DNA of 64,000 nucleotides from Massariosphaeria phaeospora (GCA_011032825.1 JAADJZ010000038.1:1-64000); one strand, 5' to 3'; shown: positions 12,361-25,103, counted from the stretch's first letter. Notes: generated by a model not told the origin, from the letters alone. Made by a program: numbers and translations.

Positions 12361-15300
12361 CTAGTTGAGCCTGCCCAAGGCCTCTGGGCCCGCGCCCGCA
12401 AAGTTCATGTGCATGATAGCTTCCTGCGCCCACTCGCCATTGTCATCGTCGTCGTCATCGTCGTCCTCGTCGTCGGAATTTCGGTTCGCGACACGCAGGC
12501 CTCCACGGGCTTGCTGTGGCGGCGCATGTTGTTGAGCATGTTGTTGTTGAACTTGGGGAAGTGGAAGTGGCGGCTGCTGCGCCTGTTGCTGCGACGGGAG
12601 ACTCCAACGGTCGCCCGGCTGTGGCGTGTTCTCGTTATCGCCGCCCAGCTCGTAACGAGCCTCGTCATGTCGCATTGTGGGTGGTGCGATGAACGGCTTG
12701 TCGGTGTAGAAAGGGTGTGGTTCGGCACTGCGGTGGTCGTGGTGGCCGTCCGTCGTCGGCACGCCGGGTCGTAAGACGGTGGGCAGAGGAGGCGACGGCG
12801 CCCCGTACGCTTGCCCGTATTGCTGATGGTAAATAGCCGCCTCCGTTTCAGCGCCGTGGTAAAGGCCGTCTCTATCCCCAGCTTGGTAGTTATCCACCCC
12901 GCCTCCATCCGTATAGGGCATAAATTCCATCCTCGCTTCTGTAGGTGTCTCATCGTTCTCCTCTCGAAGTCCATGGTTCGGCCCCGTCGCTAATTCAGGA
13001 ATCGACGCTGGGTAAGCTTGGCCTGGCGCCTCGGAAACACTGGCTGCTGGTGCGAAGCTCATGTGCGGCTGCGCGGGATATTCCTGGCCGCCCATGAAGT
13101 GGGGTTGTTGCATTTGCGGAGGCATGCCGAGCATGCTGCCGGCTCGCAAACTCCCCTTGATGCTGCCAGGCCCGCTGTTCCTGTACGTGCCAGTGCTCAA
13201 TCGCCCGACCGGTTCTGCAACTTCAGCGATTTGATTGTCCTCGCCGTTTGGATCACGAATGCTGTATTGAGCAATCGTGCGCATCTTCCTCGTCACCCAT
13301 CCCGCCAGAATCTTGCCACGCTGTTTCTCGCCCAGCCGCGAGCGGTGGAAGTCGCCTTTGATGACGAACGCGACAATGTCGATGACTAGCTGGTGCTCGT
13401 TAAGGATCGAGTTCACAATGACAGGGACCATGGACGCGAGGAAGTTCCTCCGGAAAATCTCCACGACCACGACGACCAGCCCGCCAGCCTGGAACACGGC
13501 ACTGCAGTCATCGTCAGCAGGATATCTTCCACATCGGGCATATAAAGGTTTCCATAAACATACCAGCCGCCAGGAAGAATATTCCGATGGCACTTCTCGA
13601 CCGAGCGCTCAATGTCCATTGCGAAATGGTTCAGCCCATTGACCTCAAACGTGTCGCCAATGCTCCCCAGCACAAAGAGCACCTGCATGTCGACGGGGGC
13701 GGAATTGGGTCCGATGGGGCGCGTTACATTATGCAGGAACCCCAAATCTCCTGTCCGGACATAGCGCACGTTGGGGTCCCCGTCGACAGTCCGCCCATTG
13801 AATCTTTCCGCATCCAGCGCCTCTCTCGAGCCATAAAAGCTGTGTGCACTGGCTTCTGACTGTACCCAGATTTCCCCATACTCGCCAACTAGGCAAAGAT
13901 GGTTGGTTTCGGGGTTGACAATGGCTATTTGCGTGCTGACCGGTACCATGCCTGAGTCCTGAACAAGAAGGCATTGGGGCTCGGTATCTGGATCCACGGG
14001 CATGATTAGACCGCGGCGCAGGGCATTCAAATCTAGATGCAGCTCTATCGGCTCGATGCACATGTACGATCGCGACGCTACCATTGGATTCAGTACGTGG
14101 GAATACACGGTGTTGATCGCAGTTTTGTCAAGGTTTGCAGGTGCGAATTGGACGCGGACTCGTTGATCTGAACAAGGTTAGCAGCATATACAGATGATGG
14201 AATAACTACACTTCGCTTACAGACGTCAGTACGTGGCCTGCTGTCGGTCGCGATCATTAGGTTCTTGAGCTCGTGCAACGCCAACGTCTTGCCGGCCCCA
14301 TGCGCTATGGCGTGGTCGAGCATCTGGCTAGTCGCGTACGCATCTTTGATCTTGTATCTTGATAGCGTCTGGAACAAGATATTAGGATTTTGCGCGAAGT
14401 CGACAGGCGACACGAGGTAGGTCGGCGCAGCCAGGAATATCCCCATAAGGCAGGTATGGATGAACCCAAGACCAATCGTGCTGCGCACACACCCAAGGAT
14501 AGGGCGTGTGCTTGTCATTTGGCAAGTCTCTTTCTGGACTTTGCAAAGCGCCATGATGGTGTTGTGTCCCAGTTGCACAGCAATGCGGCGTTGGTCAGGC
14601 GTCCAGAACGTCCAGACCAAGACTGGAAACCCGGGCTGAACCCACTGAGGATTCATCTTTAGCCCTAGGTCTCTACAGCCATTCGACTGTTTAGGCGGCT
14701 TAGTCGTGTTAAACGTGCTTGGCATGTTGACCTTGAGGATGACAGCCGATTGTTTAAGGTGCTGAGACACTTGCTTCATCTTGAGTAGGTGCTCGACTTC
14801 TGAGTTGACAAGGATTGCTTTGATCCGGAAATCTGCAATAATATGCAGCAAAGCTGGCGCATCCTCGTTCAGGCGATTCTGGTCGAGAGGTGCCATTGGG
14901 ATCGCCACAACGCCGAGTATAAAGCAGGCGTGTACCGCGAAGACAAAATCCTCCGAATGTGTGTACATCAAGAGTATATGATCTCCGGTTTTGACCTTGA
15001 CCTTGTTCTTCAGGTACATCGCTACGCCGGCCACCTTAAGGTCGAACTTTTTCCAATTGATACCTTTTCCTTCCTTGCCCCGGACATCAATTGTGCAATA
15101 CGAGAGCTCTTCCGGTTGTCGGGATACGCGCCACTGCATCAGATCATGAATGTTGGAGAAATTGTTTAACGGAGTCGATGTTCGATCATCAATAACGACC
15201 TCTCGGTGGTCTACTCCAGAATATTGCTTATCCTGGAGGAGCAAGTAGCTCTGTCGCGCCATGGAAGCGACCGGAGACCAAATCCCCCCAGCAGGGTCGT

Positions 15301-18300
15301 CGCCCAGAGCAATGTTCTGAACCGCTCTCTCTATACCGAATTTGACATGGACGCAGGGGAGGGACCCATTATCGAACTCTTTCCTACACAACATGTTCCC
15401 TATCTCCCGCCTGCCGTTCTTGACAACTCGGGGAAGGGTGTTCGGGGCCGTGATCATTACGCAATACACTCGCAGATGATGCTCCTGGTATAACACCTCC
15501 ATGCAGCGTTCGGAGAGTGAGTCAAGAAAAGGAATATCTAGCTGTTGTGGTGGGCCACCAGGATTCGTTGGAGCAGTAGAAGCTGCCTGTGTTTCAATCA
15601 ATATGATCGGCAGGTATTCCCCGTTCACATGAGCGTCGAAGGCGGAGCTGAGTAGCATTAGTACCAAAACGAGAACGCCCGGGGCTACCTTACCTATCAT
15701 AGATTTTGGGTACAGTCTTCATAATACTACTCACGAGATGCTGCACGAAAAAGTATCGGTGCTCGGCTTCAAGCACGCCATGCTCAACCCATTCTACACG
15801 CTGGCGGATGCGGTCTTCGTAGAGGCCTAGAACAAATATCTTGCCGTCCACGATACAGCCGAGAAGCCCAGTGCGAAGAAACTCCAACTCGAGGAGCTGA
15901 GGCGTCGGGCTTCCGTCGACAAATCTGTAGGGGCGTGCATGGAATATGGTTTCTGTATGTTTTTGCAACTGCCAGAAGCCTCCCGAAAGCGATGGCGAAT
16001 CAACCCATATTTCTCCTATAGAATACGGCGAGCACAGTAAATTTGTTTCTGGGTCAACGATGGCAAGGGTTGCGTCCGGTATAGGGTATCCAAATGCGCC
16101 CACTCTCATAGTTCCAGGCTCGTTTGCACGCTTCTTCACTTCTTCCCCAATGGCAACTACAACTACTTCATTCATCTTCAAAGCTTCCTTGTCTAACAGC
16201 ACCTCGGTTAGTTCGGTGCGGCTCTTCTTTTGGTCCTTCTTTTTGGTGGTACCTCCACCTATGAGACTGGAGTAACCGTTGACGGCGGCGGGCTCCTCGG
16301 TCTTCTCTTCTTCTTCGGAATCTTCTTCTTCCATGCTCAACGGACAGCCCATGCGCTCTTCACCGCCTAGCCAGTCTCTCACGGCTATGATCATGCCGCC
16401 ATGTTCGGGTAAGCACAGTATGGGCGCGATGAGTTCGCGAGCCCTAGGATTCCGCATCGGTCGCAGCCAACGGTCTCCTAGAATATCATGGAACTCGGTA
16501 TCGACAGTCAACGTGTCAATAAAACAGATCTTAACTGAAGAAAAGTTTGGCTCCATGTTCTTCTTAAAGTTACGTGTCGCCATCGGATCCTGCTGGTAGT
16601 TGTACGCAGCACGCTTTAGACCGGGGTAGTCTGCAACCATGGTCGTCGTCTTATACTTTGTGAGAAGATGCGCGTACAGTCCGGGAGTCTCCATAGTCTT
16701 TGGCTCCAGCCACACCGTCGTGTGTCCACCATAGACAGCATACAGTACACCTAATATCATGCCAGCGCTTTCCCGCGGATCAAGATAACTGAGTATAACT
16801 TCGGTAGGCGAGCTCCTCGGCAAAGGTGCAATGAAGTTTCCGTCCTTGTCCCGCAAGTTACGGTTGAATGTATCTGCTTCACTGCCAGTGGGAACCGTTG
16901 TTACTATCGCGCTGATACATGCCATCTGATGCATGATTGTTCGGTGGCTCAAAACAACGCCGCGCAGGTCACCGGTTGGCGCGCGAGAGAATTCGATGTA
17001 AGCAACCTCCGGGACTTGTAACGCGGGCATATCGTCGTGCTTCTTCGGATGATAACTGCCAAACTCGTTCGTTTTCCACCATTCGACCCCACTTGGCCAT
17101 TTAAGGCGGTTCTGACTAATGTCACGAGTGAAAGCCTTGAGGTTGTTGTCGGTTGTCAGAGCTAGATGCACCTGAGTCGTGGCCAAAAGTAGAATGAGTT
17201 TCTGATAGTCATCCACACTAGTGATTGGGACCGCCACAACTCCAGCAATGAAACAGCCCATCAACGCAACGACGAAATCGCAAATCTCTGTGTCACGATA
17301 CACCAAAGCGACCCGATCACCACGATATAGGTTGCTCTTGTCCCTTATTACTTTTGCTACTTTCTCAGCGCGGCTGGCGACCTTCTCCCATGTGATGGAC
17401 GCTATCTCCTTCCCTTTCGAATCAAGCATCCAAAAAGCAGTCTGGCGGGGCTGCACTCGGCCTCGATGGCGGAGAACCGCTCCGATGTTGTCGAATTGGG
17501 ACATGAGAATGTTCGGGTTGTGTGGGTCATACACGTTGAATGGAAGATCGCGAGGTTCTAGTGGGAGCTGGGTCTGCACCATGCCTCCTGGAAGATCACC
17601 CTGGGTCATCATCGGCGGAGCCATGGTAGCAGTTGGGGAGAATGCATCGCCCATGGAGTATCGATTAGGTCCTCCATAGGAGTCGCGATGATCTTGCATT
17701 TGCTGGCCAGTGAAGTCGGAGAAGTACCCCTGGTGGGCATCAAGCATGGTGCTTCGACGGCTCATTTCTCCAGGCGACCCAAAGCCCCCGTCGTAGCCTG
17801 GGTCTGTATCGGGGTTGAACGCATAGTTCGTGCCGGTCATGGTGCCAGTCATAGTGCCGTCGCGAGAGTACCCATGCTCTGGCGTCTGCGGCCGGGGTAT
17901 GAACGTCTCGCTGCTCTGCGAATTCTGCCTCTGCAGCGAGCTTGTCCGTAGTCCAAGCTGCTTCTCCTGAAAGCGCCCCACCTGGCTGGGCGGAAGAGCC
18001 TTGTATTCGGAGTTCCTCATACTGCTTGCGTGCGACTGTCCATAGGGGGAGTCATTGCGCGGAATCTCGATGGACGGCGCATGGGCACCAGACAATGCGG
18101 CAAGTGAAGCGGACCGGGAGCCTGAGCCCGCGCTCTCGGGGTTATGAAGTCGCAATTCATTGCGCAGATGCTCCGTTTGGGCAGGCCCCAGGTACTGCGA
18201 CAGGAGCACTGTTCGACGTTTTTCGTAGCTACCGAGTGTCAGCACAGTGGTCCGCGGGCATGCGACGAGTCTGCTCGGAACAACGGCGCAAGCGTTGGAA

Positions 18301-18406
18301 GTTTAGCAGCGGCGGCGACGGACCCTTTGTGCGTGATATCGCCCTCGGCCAGCTCGTGATCGAGCTCCTGCAGCTTGGCCTGCAATTCCGGGTGTGAGTC
18401 GGCCAT
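12361..18406 (-). CDS. CPS1: CPS1-like protein with two adenylate-forming domains
   Basis: Exons on the minus strand are 18406-18324, 18228-15694, 15647-14221, 14167-13564 and 13501-12361. Introns are 95, 46, 53 and 62 bp, and the total is 1929 codons plus stop. Residues 1-45 form a DMAP1-binding-type start (MADSHPELQAKLQELDHELA, then GYEKRRTVLLSQYLGP across intron 1). A low-complexity region follows, then AMP-binding domain 1 (about 255-870) and domain 2 (about 1040-1700). The C-terminus is Gln/Pro-rich with a poly-Asp run near the end. No carrier or condensation domain is seen. The family is CPS1 of Cochliobolus and Coccidioides, related to animal DIP2, and is known as a general virulence determinant whose substrate is unsettled. 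The glycine-rich ATP loop is poorly conserved in both domains (EFSRAPTGDLRG; VWTFWTPDQRR). An acidic insert (EEEDSEEEEK) sits inside domain 1. Confidence 0.92.
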
Positions 18407-18960
18407 GGCGGTTTGTGCGTGGTGGAGCTATAGCCTGGTGGGACAGTCGGGCGTGGCGGTTCGCGACATCTGTGCGGCCGGCGCGGGGGAGCTCGATTCT
18501 ATGGCCGCCCGAGGGAGGGATGGAGATCAACCACCAGAGAAATGGGCCCGATTGCGCTGTCGGTGAATGCCGCGCGCACAGTGAAGAGACAGCTGGCGAA
18601 TCGCGACTCGGACGGTGCGCAGGTACGGCGCCGGGCATCTCTCCTGATATGACGCAGCCGCCCACTCCGCCGTCAGTCTATGTGCTTGGCGCTCACGATG
18701 CAGGACCAATGGGGACGTGCTTATGTCATTGTGTTGCCGAGCATCCCGTGACTGTGTTGGTTGAGCCTCGGCTCGAGGGAACTCGGAACCCCCTGTTGCT
18801 ATTCGCATGATAGCTGGAGGCCCGAACGGGGCATATATGGATCTCCTCGCTCGCTGCTGCTGCTGCTACTGACCAGTGCCTACTCACCAAGCCCGCAGTC
18901 TTCATCCCTAGCCGTCTGTTTGACACCCGGGCCAGCCAACCGTCCTCACTCCTTCCCAGC
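18407..18960. promoter_or_regulatory. Divergent promoter between CPS1 and the thioesterase gene
   Basis: A stretch of 554 bp separates the two divergent start codons. It contains a TATA-like catatatgg near 18,832, about 130 bp before the thioesterase ATG, followed by a GCT/CTG-rich run around 18,845-18,868. No clear CPS1-side TATA box was seen. Assignment as a shared regulatory region is from gene arrangement only. Confidence 0.4.
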
Positions 18961-20122
18961 ATGTCGACTCTGATCCGACCGCCGCCCGTCGACCCGGCGC
19001 AATCGGCCATTGAGAGTCTCCTGGAGTTGACGCAACTGCCCGACATCGATCCCGATCTCTTTACGAACACACGCCCTCTATGGCACCCGCCTGGCGCCCG
19101 CGGTATCTTTGGCGGGGCCGCCATAGCCCAGACCCTGAGCGCCGCTCAAAGAACGATTCCGTCCGACTTCACGGTCCACTCGATGCATTGTTACTTTATC
19201 CTCGGGGGCAACTCAGACATACCAGTAATCTACCACGTAGAGCGCGTCCGGTCGGGCAGGTCGTTCGCAACGAGGACAGTCCAGGCCAGACAACGAGGGA
19301 AGGTCATCTTTACGACGACTATCAGCTTCGTGAGACAGAATAGTGGAGGCAAGCAGAAAGTGGAACACGCCGTCGAGATGCCGGCCGTCGAAAGACCCGC
19401 TGAAGATAAGGACGGCTCTAACCAGGGCGATTCGGCGAGTCCATTCCAGAGCCAACGCATCGAAATCCTGAATGGTATGTCAAACACTTATTGTACAAAA
19501 ACTTGGAGGATGTTAATTGTGCAGATGACTCACCCCACCCGCACCACAAGAAGACCAGACAATGGTTGAAAGCGCGCGGCCGCATTTCTCCTACCGGCGG
19601 CCACGAAGCGCATCTATCTGCCTTAGCGTATATGTCGGACAGCTACTTTGTCGGCACAATTCAACGGACACACAAGTTGCGGCGATATTCTCCACTTCGA
19701 AACGACAGCACAAACTCGATTGTTGATGGAGGTCAGCTCAAAAAGTATCTTGCTATGGAAGAGGAGGATCTGAAGCGCGTGGTGGATCCGGCCGATTTCG
19801 AACTGATACGTCGACTGAAGAACGGTGAAGATGTCTCAGATGAGGCGAGACCCGAGCTTGGAATGATGGTCAGTCTTGACCACACGGTCTATTTCCATGA
19901 CCCTAGAGGCTTCAGAGCCGATGAATGGATGTTCTCCGAGATGGAGACGCCATGGTCTGGAGACGGTCGTGGGCTAGTCTTGCAGAAGATCTTCACCCAG
20001 GATGGCAAGCTCATTGCAACCTGCGTGCAAGAGGTGAGTCTCTGATTTGGTACTGCAGATGTTGAGCTAACTAGACCAAGGGCCTCGTGCGATTAAAGCA
20101 AACGGGTGAGAGCAAATTATAA
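18961..20122 (+). CDS. Acyl-CoA thioesterase, TesB/ACOT8 family
   Basis: Exons are 18961-19474, 19525-20033 and 20081-20122 (354 aa); the last intron uses an AAG acceptor. Acyl-CoA thioesterase II hydrolyses fatty acyl-CoA to free acid and CoA, typically in peroxisomes. The double-hotdog fold is recognisable. The N-terminal hotdog carries GIFGGAAIAQTLSAAQRTIP and HSMHCYFILGG. The C-terminal hotdog carries SLDHTVYFHDP, METPWSGDGRG and CVQEGLVRLK. These hold the Asp, Thr and Gln expected for the TesB catalytic triad. The protein ends ESKL, close to a PTS1 tripeptide (SKL), which supports peroxisomal targeting. An acidic/charged insert of about 30 residues lies between the two halves (around 140-170). 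The start is the first ATG and is followed by normal homology. Confidence 0.9.
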
Positions 20123-21415
20123 GCTGAGCAACGGCTACCCTATAAACTTGCAATGCTCGCTGGATGTCAGAAAGGAAATCTGATCTGCCATCTGATGGGA
20201 CATGGACCGAGTTCACAAGTTTCATTAGAACTCGGGACGACACTCCCTGCTAGAGTTCGGTAAATCTCGCAAATTCATACGGTATGTATCATCGTTTCGT
20301 TGCCATAGAAATTTGGGTTATGTTCTATACCAATCATTGTATTCGTTATGCGTACTTTCATGCTGTTTTGTCATATCTTTTGTGTGTCATAATCACAGCA
20401 ACAAAAACGAGAGGTATGCTCGTATTGCAGACACCTTGTATATCTAAACTGTAAGTGTCCCGGAGAAGCAAAACGAAAGCTATACCTGTGGACTACTTAT
20501 TAGTCAACACTGTTACGGCTCAAGAGTGGACCCTGCCTTGTCTATCAAGAGATCCCATCCTAAGCTGCCTATTTCTCAGCTTCGGTTTTGCCCATCGATA
20601 AGATCGGCGGCGTTAATCAAAGTCCCACCCTCTTACCCTTACTAGTCCTATTTGAGGAAATGTAATGTTATGTTAGATACGGGCTTTGTCGACGGAACGG
20701 AGATCTGATCACAGGTTTACTCAAACTCGAATAACTTCAAGGCGCTTACGTATAATCTGACTTGACCGGAAACAAATATCTGCTAGGCGAGTGGCTCTGA
20801 AATTTATGTAGCATCTGATTTCTGACGATAGTTTAACAGGTACTTCGTACAATCATCGACGTGGTAGTGCAGTGTTGGAGAGCCGATCTCTGAGCTAGGG
20901 CTGACGGAGCTGGCGGAGCTGAAGAGGTTGACCGACGGAGCTGAAGGAGCTGAAAGGTACAGAGATGTTCGGTCGCCGGTCTTATAGTGAGGTACCCGAC
21001 ACTCTGGGAACAACGCCTTGCCACGCCCGATCCTTGCAAAAACTGCGTACGAAATGTCGAATCTCAGCCGGAAGCCTTTTCTGCAATTTCCTTTTCTGAA
21101 TTCAATAGTATACGCGAATGATGCATACATACTTGGCGGTCAGAAGCCGGTATCTATATTGACCCCACAGGTACACCCTCCTCGAATACTTAGGACTCTC
21201 CCTGTTAAAGCGTCGAGGTATAGGCTAGTTTGCCTCGTCTCACCTCGATTGCTGCGTGAGACGCTATTTGCTTGTGCGGCTTGTTGCATGGAGGCTGCCA
21301 ACGGGCGTACGTGCTTCCAATCAAGTTAAGGCGAGGCGAGGCGAGGCGAGTCGAGTCGCGTAGAAGAGCAAAGAGTCCAACGTATGGGGACATTCCCCTT
21401 CCCCTCTCCATTTCT
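20123..21415. other. Intergenic region with short repeats
   Basis: No gene was recognised in about 1.3 kb. Around 20,890-20,960 there are imperfect copies of a GGAGCTGA-type word. At 21,331-21,355 there is a GCGAG pentanucleotide array (four exact copies plus TCGAG). The rest holds only short unrelated frames. Confidence 0.5.
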
Positions 21416-22124
21416 TCACATCCCACCCTCCATCCACCCCACGAAGTCCCTCACCTCCCACCACTCATTCGCCTCCGGCCCGCCCTTCACACTCGTCCAC
21501 TCTTCCGCGCTGGGCACCGGACTCTTGTCCCAGCTCATCCACCACCCGTACTTACGCACCCACCCCGCCTGTTGCGCCGCCTGTGCGTCCTCGACCTCTG
21601 GCGGCCAGAAACTGCCACGCTGTAGCGAGACGTTGAAGGTTTTGCGCTGGAAGGCGGCGGGTGTGAGGTACCATTCTTGTAGCCTGGGGGCTTGGAGGGG
21701 GAGCGTGTTAAAGGCGTTGGTGGGTCGGGTGGGTGCGGGGGTTGGGTTGTCCTGGCTGACGAGCGTGATGGCGAGAGTGCCTGTTTGCGCGGGTGGGTAG
21801 ACGATGTTGAGGGGGCTGAGGAGGCGGGTTAGGAGGGAAGGGGGTGCGGTTGTGGTGGCGACGAGGGACCAGTGGAAGTTGACGCCGAGGAAGGTGCTCA
21901 TTTCGGTGGAGCAGGAGAGCTGGGGCGTGTCAGTAGAGGCATAAACTACGGGTTTAGTTGGATTTGAGCATGTGAGAAATTAAGAGATGAGAAATCGAGA
22001 TGCATACATAGCCCGTCCCATTTTCTAAAAATGCGATGCGCACCTTGCCGCGCGGGTCGTACTCCCAGAGGCCGTCTGCTGCGCAGAGGATCGAGGAGAA
22101 CTCTGCTTCGGGGGTGGTGGTCAT
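21416..22124 (-). CDS. Unknown protein, about 206 aa
   Basis: The proposed exons are 22124-22008 and 21919-21416, joined in phase 0 across an 88-bp intron (gtatgc...cccag). The N-terminal part includes LWEYDPRGKVRIAFLENGTG and leads into a Ser/Thr/Pro-containing middle and a Trp-rich C-terminus (WVRKYGWWMSWDK, EWWEVRDFVGWME). No catalytic motif, signal peptide or membrane segment is evident, and I do not recognise the family. An open frame continues upstream to a possible acceptor near 22,177 (tttacag on the minus strand), so an extra 5' exon is possible and the start is uncertain. Coding status rests on the long second exon and the consistent splice. Confidence 0.5.
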
Positions 22125-23039
22125 GGCTAGTTGGACTTTCTTGGAGAAGGTGGTTGTTATGGAAGTGTATTGTGGTGCCTGTAAACAAGAGTGACGTCAC
22201 AAAGCAATCGCGGCGTCAAAGGCTTGGACGGAGGGACGGGGGAATTTGGAGTTCATGCTTATATTGATGCCTGTCGAGGTGCAGGTGGAGGCAATACTGG
22301 TTTGGGCGCTAGTGCTTACTTGAGAAGGTTTGCGCAAAGCTCAAAGCTTACGGAGTACCTCATCTGATTCCAGCATAAGCTGAGTGGGTGATGCGTTTTG
22401 TGGAGCCTCTCAGAACCACGGTTCTCCTATAAGACCACTTATTTTATCCTCCTCATCTCTTTCACACACGCACACACACGCAAAACCTCTCTCCATCATC
22501 ATGTCCGTACCAACTCTCGGTCTCTATCGGAAGGAAATCCAGTGCTTACTGGAGTAAGGCACTGCTCCGGGGTCCGTATCTAAAGATAATTTTATTTCTG
22601 GTAGAAGCTTACCATGGTAAAAAGCTACTTAGGGGAAATGCGCAACGGCTTGAACAAAGCGGATGGGGCCAAGGCATGATTAAAAGTCGTATTCCGAGTT
22701 AATCTCCTTCGACATGCAAGTATTCGGAGCCCAATTGACCTTTCTGTACACTGTAACCGTAGTGCTTATGTTGGCCTTGCGCCCCCTCGCACTACCTCTA
22801 AACAGGCAATATAGCGACTCGAATAGTCCGCGAATAGTACAGACCAAACTAAACACAGCCAATGCACTCAAGCCAAGTCCGGATATTTCTGAAGAGCGTC
22901 AGCTTTCCATGTACAATGCCCGTTTCAGGAGCATCTTGAAGGGGCAACATAAGTAATATAAATTCCAGACTGTTACCTCTTGCTCTCCGGTATCATCTCT
23001 TGAGCTTCATCGCTATACTCCACGGTCGTTATTTTCACT
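22125..23039. other. Intergenic region with promoter of the secreted-protein gene
   Basis: An AATATAAATT TATA-like box lies at about 22,957-22,966, some 75 bp before the ATG at 23,040. An 80-codon frame at 22714-22956 begins with a hydrophobic leader-like stretch and has no cysteines. It overlaps this promoter and is not convincing as a gene. Nothing else was recognised. Confidence 0.4.
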
Positions 23040-23891
23040 ATGTTTCTTTCCCGTCGCTCATTAACGGCTCTCCTTTTGGTCGCGCTGCCATTCGTCCAGG
23101 CAGCTCCGTACCCTCAAGCAACAGTCACTTCCAAGGTCTCGGTGCCTGCACCTGTAGTCACACCTGCACCAAATCTTCTCGAGCGCGCGGATATTGTTGC
23201 GTCAGATACGGAAACGCGTACGTCGACAATTGGATATCGAAAAGTCAGCCCGGTACGTTCACCCTGGAGGGCCTCTTTACCAGAGGAGCTTATTGCGGCA
23301 CTTTGATTGCGGCAATGCTGATTTGCTCTAGGACCAAGCCAAATTGTACAACAAAGACAACAAGCTCGTGTGGGATTTGAAGTGGAAAAGCCAGGGCAGT
23401 GGCAAGAAAGGCGCTGAACAGATTGGCGAAGGCGTCTACATTTCGCCTGACGATGCCTGGCCGGGCAACACAGGCGACTGGTCAGTGGCATCCCTCTTAC
23501 TTCACCAGTATACTTCTGTGGCTAACAAAATCACAGGATATGCGTCATCCGAGCCAACCCTGCCAAATTCGACAAGATAGACAAGATATGGATCCCAGCC
23601 AAGAATGAGTGCGACGAGCGCATCTGGTGGCGCGACAACGTTAGGATTCCAGATCACATCAAAGATAACGGTTTGGACCCGGATAGGGCGCTACGACTGG
23701 CGATTGTTGACTCTATCCCTGGAGCTCCGACGTATCAGATTCTGATTCCACCAAAGGCTATCGATATGTTGGATGCGAGGGTGGACTGCTTTGCGGCGGA
23801 CGACCCGCATTGGCTTTTCAAGCCTGCGGCGGACTACGACAATTGGAAGAATGTCAAGAATCCAAAGGACAAGTTCAATGTGGCGTGGTAG
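23040..23891 (+). CDS. Secreted protein of unknown function
   Basis: Exons are 23040-23252, 23332-23480 and 23537-23891, with introns of 79 and 56 bp, giving 238 aa. The first 21 residues (MFLSRRSLTALLLVALPFVQA) form a clear signal peptide ending at an Ala-x-Ala-type site. A short Pro/Val-rich stretch then leads to NLLERAD, a plausible propeptide boundary. The mature part has YNKDNKLVWDLKWKS, GEGVYISPDDAWPG, WICVIRANPAKFDKI and a two-cysteine C-terminal half. It is rich in Trp, Asp and Pro, and the arrangement suggests a compact extracellular domain. I do not recognise a characterised family or catalytic site. A TATA-like box sits about 75 bp upstream. A secreted, possibly host- or substrate-facing role is inference from the leader alone. 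Confidence 0.82.
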
Positions 23892-25103
23892 CGGAGAGGC
23901 CGCACCGTCCTGGCAGAATTCATTGCCGATATAGGAGACTTCAGGCGATCCCCTTGACAGCCTAGAGATTTCTAGGAACTATTAGACAGTCTACTTCCAT
24001 CTTTACAAAGCCTGTTTGTATTTAGTATACTGGGTATTGTGTATATAGAGTAGAGGCATGAGGGCGCATCGGAAACAAATTACGCCAGACAAGACTGGGG
24101 AACAATGAGCACGCTCGAGAAAGCGGCGTCCTGTTGGTACGATACATACTGTATCCTTCATTCATACTATTATTTCGCGATGAGATTTCTCATCTTCCAA
24201 AATTATCCAGTACTACTGTTTGTGTCGTATTCAAAGTGAGGTGGTTGTGTATACTCTGTGGAAATATCTCTCCAGTAACGGACCAGTGGATGGGTTACAG
24301 ATTTCGATTATCGTGGTTCTTGATAGCTCTGGAATTGCTTCATGCGTAACAACAGCTGCGGCAGTGCAGGCAACTCGAGAAAATTATTTTCATTAGTTTT
24401 GTTGCTTTGTGCGAACTATGGATTTTGAGACTTCTAACTGTGTAACTGTTAAATGTTGAGGTACTCACGTAATGCAGTGTAGTAGGTCATCAATTGATTG
24501 TATTCATAAGTTCTGAGGAGGAGAGGAGGCCGCCTCGGCTCAACCGGTATAGGCCACTCAGGCACTAATAACTAAGTGCCAAGCGTCTCTTGACATAAAG
24601 CAGGATCGATCCGATCGAAAGTCTTACTAAGTTGAATTTAGTATCAAGCCTAAGCGCTATCCGAGGCTTAGGCACCGGACGGCCCGCATCAGTGCGAACA
24701 TCCAACCCTTACAAGACATGATCAAAATCGCACCCAAATAATACAATGAGCTACCAAAACCGGTCAAGTTGGATTGTGGCGCAACCCCCCGCGGTGTGGA
24801 ACGAGACGTGAACGCCCTCGTATTCAACCCCACCGGTTCCCCCTCCCGGCTCACGCCGTGCATGAAGTTACGCCCTCCCCAAGATGAGTAGCTATTGGAC
24901 CCCGTCGCACGAAACGGGCTCCTCAGCTCTGCCTGAGATCAATAAGCACATACCGCAAGGGCCCTCATTCCTTCAAACTCAATCTCTCTTCCATCGTCGC
25001 TACTATCCTGCTTTATAGTTTTGGCGTCAGCCACTCCCGCACACCACCTCGCCCTACGACTAGCACTTCGCAATCTGTTATCTTTGGCGAGGATTCTGGA
25101 ACA
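23892..25103. other. Intergenic region, no gene seen
   Basis: The left part is the probable 3' UTR of the secreted-protein gene. The stretch 24.1-24.5 kb is relatively AT-rich. Only short frames without recognisable motifs are present up to the PTH11-like start at 25,104. Confidence 0.5.

Noticed and set aside
13018..17951. Plus-strand frames across CPS1
   Set aside because: Antisense shadows; the minus-strand exons join in frame across five exons with adenylation-domain motifs.
22714..22956. 80-codon frame with leader-like start
   Set aside because: It has no cysteines or homology and overlaps the promoter and TATA-like box of the gene at 23,040.
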